Assembly: GCF_902806685.2 (NCBI RefSeq)
Contig: NC_048545.1
Span: 13,229,926-13,293,925 of the forward strand
Length of the DNA stretch: 64,000 bases
Direction of reading: 5' to 3'
Origin: Maniola hyperantus
Lineage: Eukaryota; Arthropoda; Insecta; Lepidoptera; Nymphalidae
Shown here in pieces: positions 12,835 through 26,500 of this stretch. The first letter of the stretch is position 1. The number at the start of each line of letters is the position of its first letter. The notes under the pieces are model-generated. The model did no database searches. It saw only the letters and a program-made list of their open reading frames with translations, and was not told the DNA's origin. The translations under genes were made by a program, and so were the position numbers.

Positions 12835-13017
12835 TATAATATAGTAGTTCAATGGCGACAGACATCACCGCGATTAATTAAAATATTTTTATTTCAAAAC
12901 ACCACAAATGTCAATGTGTTAGGGGTCTAGTTATAATACACGTTAGAATTTCGTGACGCAAATACAATACACCAGAATGTTAAACAATCCACACCAAGCA
13001 AATAAACAACCAATCTC

Positions 13018-13364
13018 AATAATTTTTTATTACTTTACTATAAACTAGGATAAAAATAATGACGTAAACTGAACTAAAAAAATCTAATTAAATCGATCAA
13101 ATAACAAAAAAGTTATAAGCATTTAAATATTTCTGATTAGACAGAGATAGCGATATAGCATTTTGACGTCACACCTTACTAATGCCATAGTGGCTTTGTG
13201 CTGTTTCATACAAATTTTCGTTTTAAGGGATAGAAGACCCTCCCACTCCAAAATTAAAATGCCTGTAACTTTGTAAATCTTTGTTGAATTTTAATATTTA
13301 TTTTCAACATACGTCATTGTTTTTATCCTAGTTTATAATAAAGTAATAATATTTATCAAATTCA
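13018..13364. mobile_element. Miniature TIR element downstream of warts
   Basis: Left TATTACTTTACTATAAACTA, right TAGTTTATAATAAAGTAATA form about 45-bp inverted ends with ATGACGT / ACGTCAT just inside. About 350 bp, non-coding. Confidence 0.7.
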
Positions 13365-13455
13365 AAAGTAGGAAAATACCCAATTCTCAAGTGAAGTTCA
13401 ATCAACGATCGCGGATTGAACTGCCGCCAGCTCGGACGCGTAACCTCCGACCAAA

Positions 13456-14949
13456 TTAAACGTACACAGGGCCCTGGTTGTCGTTGTCGTCGAGATTGAT
13501 TTTGTTCGTGTAGCCGTCGTCGAAGAACCTTCGGAAGGTGAATTCGAAGAAGCCGTGGAAAGTCTTCCCGTTGTCGAGGAGTTCGCTGTCAGATTTGTTG
13601 GAGTCCGAACTGCCCGAGTTCCTCAACTTGTCCGGGTCTATGGGGTCGAAGTTGGAGGTGTCCGTGGGGTACTCTATTCGAGGGATATAGGGCGCCACTT
13701 GCCTCCGCAGCCCCTTGTCGAAGTCGATACCGAGGAGGAAGGGGTGGTGTTTGACCTCGTCGGCGTCCTTGCCCAGCCTCGTTTCCTGGCCGGAGCAGAG
13801 CTGCAGGATGAGGTCCTTGCTCTCTCGCGAGAGGTTGGCCGCGTCGGGGATGTGGAGGGTGCTTTCCCAGTTTATCACCTGCAATTTGTCAAAAAATGGT
13901 TAAACTATTTTTTTAACTTCACCATATAAAGGCCAAGTCTTGATCAAAATCTAAGCACAGACAAATTGAGTTCCTCAATGGACATCAATAGAAAATGGGG
14001 AATCATTTGCAAGCACTGCAATAATTTACTACAGCACTTTCAGCATAATGTAATAAGGTGTGTCCACAAATGAGTGAGCGAGCCAGCAAAGTTGTTTCTG
14101 TTGTCTACATACATACGCACGCACATAATAATATGCTTGCACGCAAATATGTCCTCGGACACTTCGCTTCATGTAGTTAGTGCGCTGCAGCACTTCTGAC
14201 ACGATATACTTCTGTATGCCGATCACAAAGAGTGACAAAGACGACATACACCTGCGTTCTCTCTTCCGCCACCAGTTTAGTGTGTTCTCTCTGCTAGAGT
14301 ACCGAATACACACGCATTCATGCATGCACACATATACGGTTTTTTAAATATTTGCTTTACGGCTCTGGGTTCTAGCCCTTTTGAGCCTCATATACGGAAA
14401 ACACCTGAGACAAAGTACCTAAGATGTAAACATGTCAAGCAAACCTTTAGCTGTGTCTCTGCGGGCGTGGAGGCCAGGAAAGGAGGCGAGCCCACCAGCA
14501 TCTCGTACAGGATGACGCCGACCGACCACCAGTCGCACAGCTGCGTGTAGCCCGTCCGCTGCAGCACTTCCGGCGCGATGTAGTTCGGCGTGCCGACTAG
14601 CGAGTGAGCGAGACAGCGCTGGTGCTCTCGCTTGCGCCGCCTCTCGAGCGGCTTGAGTTGGTGGCAGCGGCACTCGCCCATCGCGCCCCACTCGCCGTCC
14701 ACGGGGTCCATGGAGTCTTGTCGACCGTGGTCTGGGATTGTACAAACAAAATTCTACACTTTAAAGGACCAATTTTTGTATATAAACACATATAAAGTCC
14801 GCGACAGGTTGAGATGGCAATCGAGGTATGAGGCGAGCGGGATATGATTGTACTCACCGTTCCTCTGATAGTACTTGGAGTTGTGCGTCCAGCGGAAGCC
14901 TGTGCACAGGCCGAAGTCGGTGAGCTTGATGTGGCCGTCGCGGTCGATG

Positions 14950-14980
<31 letters not shown>

Positions 14981-17900
14981 TGAAGCCCATCTTGTGCACG
15001 CTCTCCACGGCGCACGTCAGCTCCGCGATGTAGAACCGCGCCAGCTCCTCCTCGAAGATGCCCAGCTTGATCAGCAGCGACATGAGGTCGCCGCCCGGGA
15101 TGTAGTCCATCACGAAGTACAGGTTGTCCTTGTCCTGGAAGCTGTAGTACAGCTTCACCACCCACTCGTTGTCCGCCTCGGCCAGGATGTCCCGCTCCGC
15201 CTTCACGTGCGCCACCTGGTTCCGCTTCAACACGTCCGCCTTCCGCAGCGTTTTCATGGCGTACAGATGACTAGTATCGATCTTCCGCACCAGCGTCACC
15301 TCCCCGAACGCGCCCACCCCGATCGGCTTTATCTTGTTGAACATGGACTTGTCCATCTTCGCCCTTTTTAACCTGATGTAGTTTGACTCCTTCTGCGACA
15401 GCATCTTCCTCATCTGATCCTGCGCCTCGGCGCTGAGCCCGATCTTCGTCATCTCCTTTTCCAGCTGCATGCGTCGGTACGTCCGCTGTTTGTACGATTT
15501 GAGTATATTCTCGACGTGCTGCTCCATGAAGAACTTGAACGCCTGCGGGGAGTAGTTCCGCACTTTACAGTCGCGCCGCTCGTCCTCCTTCTCCTTGCTG
15601 ATATTCTTGCGTTCGGGAATCGGCGACTGGTGGCGGATCTTGTCGGGCGCGCCCTTCGGCCTCCGCTCCGTGGAGCCGTTGGAGCTCTTGTCGGAGCCGG
15701 AGGGTGCGCTGTCCTTCATCAGGCCGCAGTTCTGGTTGGGGCACTTGAGCTCGAGCTGCACCGCGTCGCCGTTGTGCGGCAGCTTCTTGTGCAGCGGCGA
15801 GTGGTGCGAGGCCACGGTGGTGGTGGAGTCCTGGTTGCCGTAGGGCGGCGGCGGCGCGGGGTGCATGCCGCGCTGCGCCGCCAGCGCCTGCATGGTGATG
15901 GCGTAGCTGGGCGGCTCGGTGGTGGGCACGACGGCGGGCGCGGCGCCGGGCGACGCCGGCTTGGGCGCCAGCGGGTAGCTGGGCGGCGCCTGTTTTTGCT
16001 GGATGGAGGACGCGTAGGAGGGCGGCGGCGGCGGGCCGGGCGCGGCGGGCGGCGGCGCGACAGGCGCGATGGCAGTCTGCAGCACGGGCTTCTGCACCTG
16101 AGTGCTCTTCACGGACTGCATGATGATGGGCGGCTGCACGGCCTGGCGCGCCGTCCACGCCTGCAGCGGCGTGGGGCGCGCCGGGCCCGCCGCCGCGCTC
16201 TGCGTCACCGTGACCGGGCTGGGCGAGCCGGCCGAGGTGCCCGAGTACACGCCGGACGAGGGGCTCTTGCGGTAGTCCTGCGACGTGGGGCTCTGGCGGC
16301 TCTGCATGGACAGCGTGTAGGACGGCGGCGCCGCGAGCGGGTAGGGCGGCGGCAGCTCGGCGCCGGGCGCGGGGAACATATTGAGCGCCTGGATCTGCTG
16401 CGTGAACTGCTGCTGCGCCTGCGGGCCGTTCTGCACCACCATGGGCGCGCGCGCGGGCGGCGCGGGTGCGGCGTGCACGGGGCTGGTGCCACGCGCGGGA
16501 GGCAGCGGCGGCGCGGGCGAGATGCGGTTCTTCATGTACTGCTGCACGGCGGGCGGCACGGGCGGCGTGGACGGGCATCGCGGCGGCGGCGGCGGCGGCG
16601 GCTCGGAGAAGCCCGACGGCGAGTACTGGCGACTGAGCTTCTCGTGCGGCAGCGGCGGCGCGTCGGTCTGCCGGGGACTATCTGATCGCGAACTGCCCGC
16701 GCCCGAATCTAGAGCCGGGCTCCCCCTGTGAAGGTTAATCTCCCGCTCTAAACTGGGCTTCCTTATAATTTTAGTACTGAGAGCGCTTAAATTACTCGAT
16801 TTAAGCACGCCGGTGAGCGGTTCTTGCTTCTTCGAAAGGTAATCGAGCGCCGCGTCAAAGCGACCGCCCGTGAATTTGAGTGCCTTGACTGCTGGATCCT
16901 GGAAATAATTATTCCAACTGTTACATCTAACTATTTTTTTGTGGTGATAAAATATCCCTAGACATTGGAAAATTATACTAAAATCTAAGTTTCACAAACA
17001 TACTACACAACGTATTACATACTTTCATTGCCAACAGGATAGCAATATAGCAAAGTGGACTCTCCAAATGGATTGTTTAATTTAAAAAAATGTTACATTT
17101 AATTTAGCAAAATTATTTATTTGGTGAATTTTACTGAAAACTAGCTGACCCGCCCCGGCTTCGCTTGGGTGGAATTTAGAAAATCGGCGTGGGGGTAGAA
17201 TTTTCAAAAATCCTGAAATAGGTACCAACATATTTTTTTCTTTTGTAATCGAAAACCCAAATATCAATTGTGATGGAAATAACCTGCACTTGAAAATCAT
17301 GGAGTTTCATACAAACTTTCATCCCCTATTTTACTACCTCTATGGGCAAATTTTCCATAAATCCTGAAACATGTATTTCTTCATTTGTGACCGAAAACAC
17401 AAATACCAATTTTCATGCAAATAACTTGAAAAATGATGGACTTTCATACAAACTTCCATCCCCCATTTAACCCACTTAGGGGTGGAATTTCGAAAAATCC
17501 TACTTAGTGGATACCTACTCTTTACAAAGAATAGACCCTCCAAATTTCATGTCTTTAGGACCAGCGGTTTAGGCTGTGCGTTGATATATATGTCAGTCAG
17601 TCAGTCAGTCAGTCAGTCAGGACTTTGAATTTTATATATATAGATTAATAGTATCCACTATTGCAAGCATCTTCTTTTTCACAAATCAAATATTTCATCA
17701 TCAAAAAAAAACCGGCCAAGTCCGAGTCATACTCGCGCACCGACGGTTCCGTACTGCAATCGTGTTTTTGCATGCAATTAAAGACTATTATGCAAAAAAA
17801 TAATACAAAAATATGTTGCATAGATACCCCACTTGGTATAGTTATCTTACTTTGAAAGTTGAAAATACTAATTATTGGTCACACACAACATAACTGCCAC

Positions 17901-19997
17901 TCAGTACACTCATTCAAATACAGAGTGAAGCAGTATTACCTATCATTACTATAGAGTATTTTATATATTATATGTATTTATATTTTTCATATATTATGTA
18001 TAAATTTTTATTACAAGTATTATTATTGTATATAAGTTGATTTGGGTATTTATTATAAGATATTTATGTAGTTTATTATATTCTAGTTACCTATTCCACT
18101 TCTTGGTACGCCTTACTCACAACCTTGAATGGGAAGAAATCTCTGTTTAGAGATAAGCATTTCCAATGTAACTTAATTTATTATTACTTTGTAACTACAA
18201 TTTTGGTACATGAAAAATAAAAATAAAACAAAATAAACATACTCAACAGCGAGATGCATGATTTGTGAACAACACAAATCAATAATCATAATCATTTATT
18301 TATTTTGCTCAGATATGGTAAGTACATGTATATTATTTACATGGGGTCTTAAAAATTGGGTACTCACATATCCTGCCAAGCAATGCGTAAATTAACGTAA
18401 TATTACGTGAATTTTTTGCAAATTAATTTTACTATATTAATTGTTTTAGGGCATAGATAACGCATCCATACTAATATTATAAATTCGAAAGTGTGTCTAT
18501 CTGCTATATAGCTATAGCTATATAGCAGATATATATATATAGCTTTTCACTGCGCTACAGTTTAACCGATTTTGATGGAATTTGGTACAGAGTTAGCTTA
18601 CATCTCAGGGAAGGACATAGGCCCTTTATATCCTGGAAAATTAAAGAGTTCCCACAGGATCTTTAAAAACTTAAATCCACATAGACGACGAAGTCACTGG
18701 CATCATCCAATATATTTACAATAATATAATTTTTGTATGACAAAACATTCACAGTTACAAAAAAATCAGTGATCTCCATGATAGGCAAACTAGAAACAAA
18801 AATAAGCTAGCTACTCCTGCACTCCGCTTCTGGAAGGTAGGAAAGTCATTTGTGGGAATGAGTAATATTTTATAATAAAATTCCACAAACAATTTTAGAC
18901 TTGCCTTTACACAAGTTTAAAAGATGTGATAAAAGTATGCTCCTAAAAAAAGCATATTATACAGTCGACGACTATGTAAATGATAAAAAAGCTTGGATTT
19001 GACTCGCTCCAGCAATGCACGGGGCTACAATGGCTTGTATAGTATGGTATAATAACATTGTAAATTGTAAAATTAAAAAGAGCAACCGCCGAGTTTCTTG
19101 CTGGTTCTTCTAAAAACTTAAACTACAAATAAAGGTAAATTAAAACTATGCGACGATTCGAAAGCGCTTGTAAAAAGTCTACTTGAATAAAAACATATTC
19201 TATTCTATTCATCTAGTGGAGATATAAATCAATATATTATGGCTTAGTTATAGATTTAGAACAACAAAGAATAGAACTTTTCTTTCTTTTCTAACATAAC
19301 CATCTGCCATCAGCTTTCTAGCCATAATCAGATTTTGGGTAAGTGTGGGTTTAAAATTTATGAGTTTAGAGGGCATTCCAGTAAATATCCTCCCCTTTTG
19401 TGGTGTATATTATCGAGTATGTTCATCTCTTGCCTAATTCTAGTATATGCCATCTTTTAAGGCGTTTAGTGGTGGGGTTCACTAGCAATTTCTGTGGCAA
19501 TGCATTAGAATAATATGCGTCATATGTTTGTATGGAGAATCATGTAAGAAGTGTACCCATAACAGCTTTTTATATTATTAGATATAGGATTGCAAAGTAG
19601 TCTATCTGTGTCCAGAATATATTCAAAATATGCAAATAGATTTCTTGAGCTATTTACTCATTAATATGTCACAAACATACAGATATTAAGTGTAGAAATC
19701 TAGTATGAATGCCTATAATAAAAAGGTAAACAAGTAACTTACCTCATCATAACCCAAAGCTATCAGCTGATTAAGCGACTGCGGCAGCACACTCAAGTCC
19801 TTATCCAGCCCATTCCCTGATGATGAGCTGAAGCCGGAACTGACTCCAGAGCTTACAGTGCTGGCTGCAGAGGAGCCCGGGGGCTCAGAGCTCCCGATGT
19901 TCGCGAACGGGAGGAGGGAGTTACGTATCTCGGCGAGCGCTTTCTGGTTATACCCTGAGGAGCGCGTGGCCGTCTTGCCGGGCGCCGGCGGGTTCAT
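13456..19997 (-). CDS. wts: Serine/threonine kinase warts / LATS, complete, 4 coding exons
   Basis: Coding exons on the minus strand are 19997-19743, 16898-14858, 14731-14445 and 13878-13456, giving 1001 residues. This is the NDR/LATS kinase of the Hippo pathway, which phosphorylates Yorkie/YAP. The N-terminus has the conserved LATS block ALAEIRNSLLPFAN, then a UBA domain (about 70-110) split by intron 1. A proline-rich region follows with two PPPY motifs (about 269-272 and 436-439) for WW domains, then the MOB-binding segment (YSPQAFKFFMEQHVENIL). The AGC kinase domain starts near 606: GVGAFGEV, Lys634, HRDIKPDN with Asp729, DFG at 747, and activation loop AHSLVGTPNYIAPE. The hydrophobic motif FEFTFRRFF carries the expected Thr near 975, and the protein ends VYV. 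The start is the first ATG of its exon; an upstream noncoding exon is likely. Intron 3 contains decayed exon copies (see findings). Confidence 0.96.
14029..14290 (-). pseudogene. Two decayed partial copies of warts exon 3 (kinase activation loop) in intron 3
   Basis: At 14029-14100 the minus strand reads LAHSFVDTPYYIMLKVL, matching LAHSLVGTPNYIAPEVL of exon 3. At 14160-14290 a second copy reads EVLQRTNY, matching EVLQRTGY, and shares the exact 13-mer GCTGCAGCACTTC (14184-14196 versus 14558-14570). Both are diverged, lack splice sites in matching positions and lie between exons 3 and 4, so they are treated as non-coding relics. Confidence 0.75.
17138..17650 (-). mobile_element. Helitron-like element, internally repeated, in warts intron 1
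   Basis: Reverse-oriented end CTAGCTGACCCGCCCCGGCT at the left; the segment TTTCATACAAACTTYCATCC repeats. A (GTCA)n run lies at 17591-17620. Confidence 0.55.
17591..17620. repeat. (GTCA)n microsatellite
   Basis: About seven uninterrupted tetranucleotide units inside a Helitron-like element. Confidence 0.9.
17656..18454. other. Intronic sequence of warts, no gene
   Basis: AT-rich; includes a fragment of the ACGGTTCCGTAC repeat (about 17706-17755) and TA-rich low-complexity sequence. Confidence 0.5.
18455..18713 (+). mobile_element. Helitron-like element in warts intron 1
   Basis: ACTAATATTATAAATTCGAA start, central TTTGATGGAATTTGGTACAG, and a degraded hairpin end. Confidence 0.6.
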
Positions 19998-21055
19998 GGC
20001 GCCCGCGCCCGAGCGCCGCACGGCTCACCCCACCCCGCCCATCACATAGCCATCCCACACCGCACGCTCACAGTTCGCATTTGTATATATTTGATTCACA
20101 CTTATTATTTATAATAGTCTCCAAACTTTTTACTGTGTTATAGCTTGTCTAATGTTTCACTTCTATTGACATTATAATCTTCTGAATCTAAAACAGGAGA
20201 TTGATAGCTGAAAAACAAATAAAAGTTCGCGAGTTAGACAGTAGTATACCAATAAGAATTTCACTGTGGTTAGTGTATAAAACTCGTGATTTATCGAACT
20301 TATGGCATGTAAAAGTTGCTTTTCAAATGTGTTTACTTTACTATTTAAATTGTAAATTTATTTTTACACTAGCATAAGAATCACTTTATCCAACCCATTC
20401 TAGCAGACAAAACCTTTACAATTCAAACAATATATACAGTAGCGAAACTCTTTGGGTACTCGACACAATTCTCTTTGACAAGAGCTCAGGAATGCCAAAA
20501 TTAGAGTCAGCTTTGTCGGAATATATTGGGGAGCACAGCTACCACTGAACACTGTCGTAATGTAAACAAATTACCTGATATCCTTTACTCTCTGCAAATC
20601 CAAATGGGAATCATAGACGTCATAATCCCGTAAAATAAAAATGCTAGTTGAATGCTCTCACATTACCGATGACATCTTTCTTGCACACCACCATTTAGGT
20701 TTATAGGATATAAATTCATGCATATGCGGTACGATAAAGAGTAGTATATGTTTTGGCCTCAACGTTAGACTATATTTAACAAATTACGAAAACAAAGAAC
20801 TCTAAAACACAGACATGCAAGTTGGCAAACCATACAAAGCGACCATTTTGAAGAATTACCACATTCCATAGTGATGCTGTGAAAGCTACGCCAAAGTGAC
20901 ATTTTCGATTATTACCGATTTTATCTAACTTACGATTTTTAATGGACAATTATTGGAACGGGAACTTAAATTAATGACTATAATAACTATATAGTTAATT
21001 TAAAAAAATATATGGCAAAAACTAAAACAAATGTATAACTTTGAAATGCACTTCT

Positions 21056-21660
21056 TCACCTATCCACGGAAAGAAGTTAGTATGGCGCTCTCTCTGTTAC
21101 GTAATCCCTTACAAATGACAGAGCCAACAGTGGGTGTTAACTATTTTGAGTCAACATTGGCCCCGATTCTCTAGTCTCTCTCGAAACTAAATTTAGAGTA
21201 TCTGCATCCTTTTCTTTTTACTAATGCTAAAAAAGGAACGGAACATGACTTTCACATTTAAAGACTCTAAATTTTAGTGCACAATACAAATTTAAACAGT
21301 AGGTTCGCGGGTGTGTGCTAAAATCACGGGTTTTACCATCTAAAAATTAAATTTAGAAATGTCAAACTGCTTCTGTCCTTTTCATATTACAATAGTAAGA
21401 AGAGGGTGCGAATACTCTAAAATTAGGTTGTGCTTGGAATCGGTGCCAATAAATTATTACACATGAAACTATATTTTAGAATTGAATATCGAACGATTTG
21501 GAAACATTTTCTGGTTGAATTTCAAATGTTTTTGAAAACATGTTTGTGATTGGTTGGTGACTCTAAATGGATAACGACCACTGAGATATTTAGCTCTGTC
21601 ATTTGTATGCAATTACATAATAGAAAGAGCGCTATACTAACTTCTTTCCGTGGGTAGAGT
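21056..21660. mobile_element. TIR element with a second TIR element nested inside
   Basis: Outer ends CCACGGAAAGAAGTTAGTAT and ATACTAACTTCTTTCCGTGG (about 50-bp TIR). The nested element, about 21163-21455, matches 37778-38062 in reverse. A second outer-family copy is at 42630-42975. Confidence 0.75.
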
Positions 21661-21671
21661 GTAGACAAAAC

Positions 21672-21848
21672 GATTATAAGTCCCGCAAATTGGTAATGCG
21701 TGTGGCTACCATTTTACTGACGTCAGCATTAGACTGAAGTTTCGAGCAGCTGATGATATATTTTTACTTCGGATGACGTCAAAATGACGTCATTTCAATG
21801 TTAATGAAATATGGTTCCAGCGCAATAGCAATTTGCGGGACTTATATC
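21672..21848. mobile_element. Miniature TIR element
   Basis: ATAAGTCCCGCAAATTG at the left and CAATTTGCGGGACTTAT-type sequence at the right. A half copy is at 33365-33428. Confidence 0.65.
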
Positions 21849-22635
21849 ATTTTGCAGATAGTACCTACTTAGTAATTTTGCTAACAAAGTATTGCGCCCA
21901 TTTTATGTATACTGCTTGCTGATAAAACATACAGTTATACTATTCTACCTATTCACTTTGTTGATTTTTGTTGAGAACCTTTTAGCTAGTCAATTGAATA
22001 ACTTCGTCCGGGTGCGGGGTGGATTCAAGTTTTTTTAATCCCGTGAATTCTTTAAATATCCAGAATAAATAAACAGCCTATATTCGTGTCGAGGTGCGAG
22101 CTATTTTCATACCAAACTCCAAAATAAATTAAGCAGATAGGTCGTGAAAATGTAATAGACAGACAGACACACTTTTTCATAACTACACTTATGAAGTGCT
22201 TCATCGATTGTTTACGACACTTATTTTTAGTTTAGCTGAAAAAATAGTAATTTTCGAAATATTTAGTCTTTTTACAAAAACCGAAACTGGTTCGAAACTT
22301 TGCGATATCAAAGTGAACGGACATCTCTAAAATACAGATTAAAATAATGTCAAATCCTGTCAAATCTGTGTCAAACGTCAGAAGATTTTTTTAATAAACT
22401 TCGACCTTCGGCCACTAGTCTTTTGGGCATTTTGGGTTATTCCCAGTGCTGCCAGCAATAACAAGTAGTTCTTCCTATATTTGGGAAAAGTCATAAATAA
22501 TATTAGAAATATTTCGAAAAAAAGGATTCAAATCCTTTTTTCTTGAAGAATTTATGTGAGATAACTTAATTTTTGCTTCCATTTTTCTTCTTTTCCTCTA
22601 AGTTTTATTAAGCTTAACATAGTTATATGAATAAA

Positions 22636-23194
22636 TAAAAATCGGTCAAATGCGTGGCGGACCACGCGCAGTGTAGGGTTCCGTAGAACTCCTTAACCTG
22701 TGTGTGAACCCTACTTAGCCATGATAGCTTTCCTTTAAAATTGATTATAAATATACTACCTACTGCTGTGAATTTTTTCACGTTCCTTTATACTACCATT
22801 TGGCTAATAGAGGGGGGGGGGGACACTTCACTCTAATAAAAATTAGCACTTTAAAACATCATATTTTACAAACGTATCTAGATATCGAAAAATTATGTTC
22901 CCACACCCACAGTATTTTTAAAAGACCTATTCAACAATACCCCACATTATAGGGTAAAGGAGGAAAAAAAATCTCCACTTTACATGTAGGGGAGCTACCC
23001 TAAAAAAAAAATATTTATCAAAATTTTATTTCACCACTTTGTCGGCGTGATTAATATTTATACCCATGCCAAATTACAGATTTCTAGCACTAATAATCTC
23101 TGAGATTAAGCGAGGACGGACAGACAGACGGACGGACATGGTGAAACTATAAGGGTTCCTTGTTTACTACGGAACCCTAAAAAGAACATGCTCT
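22636..23194. repeat. Repeat of the GGTTCCGTA-ended family
   Basis: Begins AAATCGGTCAAATGCGTGG with GTAGGGTTCCGTAG, ends TACGGAACCCTAAAAA. Same family at 59146-59588 and fragments at 17706, 27540, 37440, 43490 and 54770. An oligo-G run (22812-22822) lies inside. Confidence 0.55.
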
Positions 23195-23546
23195 GCTCTG
23201 AATGAACGAGGGCTAATAGGTAAATTTTGTTCACCACTTGGTAACCCTGGAAGGATGTAAAAAACTTGCCAGCCTTATGCTAGCATTTTCCTCATCTTAC
23301 CAGCCCGCTGCCAACGTGCTGCCAACTGCAGCTGTGTACAGTCTGTGAATGTCAAACATGTCAAATCAAAAATCAATGTCGAAAAGAAAAGTCTAAAAAT
23401 TTGAATGTTTAGTTTACGTATTCTTAATAAAATAAAATTACCTATATACCTTTAGTTCCAGTCTCTATTATAAGAAAAATTAGGGAATTAATCAAATCTA
23501 TATGCACATTAATATAGTATAAGCATTCACGTGAATTATTTAAAAA

Positions 23547-26500
23547 ATGTATAAATATTTACTTATTAAATTTTTCTTAATTTTGCCGCATTATGTGGCT
23601 CCCGAAGAGAGTGCCGTTTATGAATATGGACCAGATAATTTTAAGCAACAAATCGAGGATATGGATGGGAATTTTATTATGTTTTACGCGCCATGGTTCG
23701 TATATTTCACCATAGTAGACTGCCTCATTGGTCTGGTTTGGCGCTTTTCACTGCTTATCTCTGTACAAAATAACCCTGATATCTACAAATTCATTAAATA
23801 TAAAACTATAAACTGACTGACTGACTGACAAATCAATATCTAGCTTAAAACTGGGTCTTGAAATATGAGATTTTGCATGTAGGTTTTCTTTATAATGTAG
23901 ACCTTCGAAAATTTGATCTAGCTCGTGCCCTATCGCGAGCAGTGGCCCTTTGAAAAAAGATCCCGGACGGGTTCGGGTGGCACACTCCAACTTATCCCAT
24001 GAGTCTAGCCATTTATAATAGATATCACTTCCAACTCTCGCCAGAAGCACTGGCGAGTTGGAGGAGGCCTTTGCCGCGAGGCACTCAGAGTTAAGATACT
24101 TTTTGTGATGCAACTGTACAACTGTAATATAACTAAAAAATTTTGCGCTCTGAAATAAAGGCTAATTTTATTTTATTTAGATATCACTTACGAAAACACT
24201 ATTTTAAAGATTATTACTAGTGTGGCTGGTGTTACAATCATGTCCAAATTCATTTCAGGTGTCGTCATTGTACAGAATTTTACCCCATTTGGTCAGAATT
24301 GGGGGAGCTTATCAACACAAAGGATTCAAAGTTTGCCATTGCCCAAGTAGATTGCACAAAGCATTTTAAACTGTGCCAGGACAATGATATCACAGGTAAA
24401 CATCTATTTTTCCTCAACTGACTCAAAAATTCATCAAAATCGGTTAAACTGTTGGGCCGTGAAAACCTAGCAAACAGACAGACACACTTTCGCATTTATA
24501 ATCCGTACCCTTATATAAATGCGAAAGTGTGTTTGTTGGTTTGTTGGTTTGCCCGTCAATCACGTCGCAACGGTGCAACGGATTGACGTGATTTTTTGCA
24601 TGGGTATAGATAAAGACATGGAGAGTGACATAGGCTACTTTTTATCCCGGAAAATCAAAGAGTTCCCACGGGATTAAAAAAAAATCAAATTCCACGTGTA
24701 CGAAGTCGGGGGCATCAGCTAGTATTAGTATAAGTATGGATGACGCTCATTGCTGCTGTCAGCTGCAAAAATTCGATTATCAAATTGCTTCAACACATGT
24801 TGGCAATAGCAAGTCCAGCATCAGTAGGTACCCTTATTAGAAATGCGAAAGTGTGTTCGTTTGTTGGTTTGTTGGTTTGTCCTTCAATGATTGCACGTGA
24901 CGTGATTTTTTGCATGGGTATAGTTTAAGACCAGCAGAGTGACATAGGCTACTTTTTATCCCGGAAAATCAAAGAGTTCCTGTGGGATTTTGAAAAATGT
25001 AAAATCCATGCGGACGAAGACGCGGGCATCAGCTAGTACTTATATAAGTAGAGGTCAGTGCTTGCACCTTATTGCTAACAGCCAATTTGATAATTTGATT
25101 TTTATTTTCAGGCTACCCAACACTTCTATACTTCCACAAGAACTCCTTCTCACCTGTAGAGTATAAGCGTACAAGAGATTTGCCTTCTTTGACCCTTTTC
25201 TTGAGTGACGTGTTCACTTTAAAATCAGAGGTGAGATTAGTTGAGTATTATAGTTTAGTTTATAAAATGTTTAAAAAAAGTTAAGAACATAATATAGAAC
25301 AACTTAGCTATGTACTTTGTTGGGCTAATTTAAAAAAAACATATAAAAAATTAATTAATTCATAATTTCAATTATGAGTTTGTTTGTTAGTTTGTCCTTT
25401 AATCACAGTTCAATGGAGCAATAGATCAACATGACTTATGGAGATTGACATTGGTTACTTTTTATCCTGTTTTCCCACAGGATTTCTAAAAATTTAAATC
25501 CACATGGACAATGAGAACTCTGTTTTGATTTTTTGGCATTAAAGTAGCCTATGTCATTCTACAGGTCTTTAACTGTGTCCATGAAAAAATCAGCTACGCG
25601 ATTGCCGGAGATTTGATCCATTACTCCGTTGCGGCGTGATTGAAGGACAAACAAACACACTTTATGGGTAGTAATAATTTGTAGTGATTTTCTTATAGCA
25701 GGGTCCAGAAAAAGAAAAACAAACGGGTGTAAAAATATACAGCGGCATGGCGTATCTAAACGATCAGAACATAGAGAAGTTTGTATCAAAGGGACAACAT
25801 TTTGTTATGTTCTACGCACCGTGGTGCAAGGCCTCACAGGTAGGTAATGTATTTATGGTATACAATGAACCAAAAGCTTAATTTGCTATAGTCCGCTGAA
25901 ACAAGTCGAATCTGTATGGTGCAACATGCAGCATGCGACATGCACCGCCCGCCCTCCTACTGCTAAACATGCAGGAAAGAGCAGAGTTCTCCATAATGTT
26001 CTCAAAGGTGTGTGAAATGTACCAATACACACTGGGCCTGCGTGGCAGATTATGGTTTAACTAAACACTTCTCATTCCGAGAGGAGACCCGTTCTCAGTA
26101 GTGGATCATAATGATGATGAACCCAGTAGCGGATTTGCAGTCTTGGCCGTGCTAGCCATGTAGTAAATAGGTACCAGCCGCCCCTTTCTCAGCACCAATC
26201 ATATAATAATAATAATATAATTTATTTATTAAAGAACAATATTTAGTTTACAACAAGTTTGGTGTATTCATAAACTTTAAATCATAAGTTTTTCCATACA
26301 CCAGTGCCGTCGACAGTCGATAAATACCTACATGTAACACATTAATTTATTGGTATACATACTTAAAAGCTAAATAACAATTACTTATAAACTAACAACA
26401 TTGAGCTAAATGTGGGTTATTTTAAACTAAATATACTTAATAGGTAAAAAACAATCATTAAACTTAGATGTAACTAGCTGCTCTGGCGAACTTCGTTCCG

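Larger units (their letters stand above)
5333..13455. other. Gene-free spacer between BPHL and warts
   Basis: Apart from the LINE, Helitron-like and TIR elements listed separately, I see no conserved protein, tRNA or rRNA. Part of the right end must be the warts 3' UTR, but no clear polyadenylation signal was fixed. Confidence 0.6.
19998..23546. other. Spacer between the divergent warts and TXNDC5-like genes
   Basis: Both genes point away from this 3.5-kb region, so it must hold both promoters. It also holds the TIR elements above. No TATA box or initiator could be assigned with confidence. Confidence 0.55.

Noticed and set aside
15516..16685. 389-codon open frame on the plus strand opposite warts
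   Set aside because: Antisense shadow of the GC-rich proline region of warts; arginine/glycine-rich low-complexity product with no family signal.
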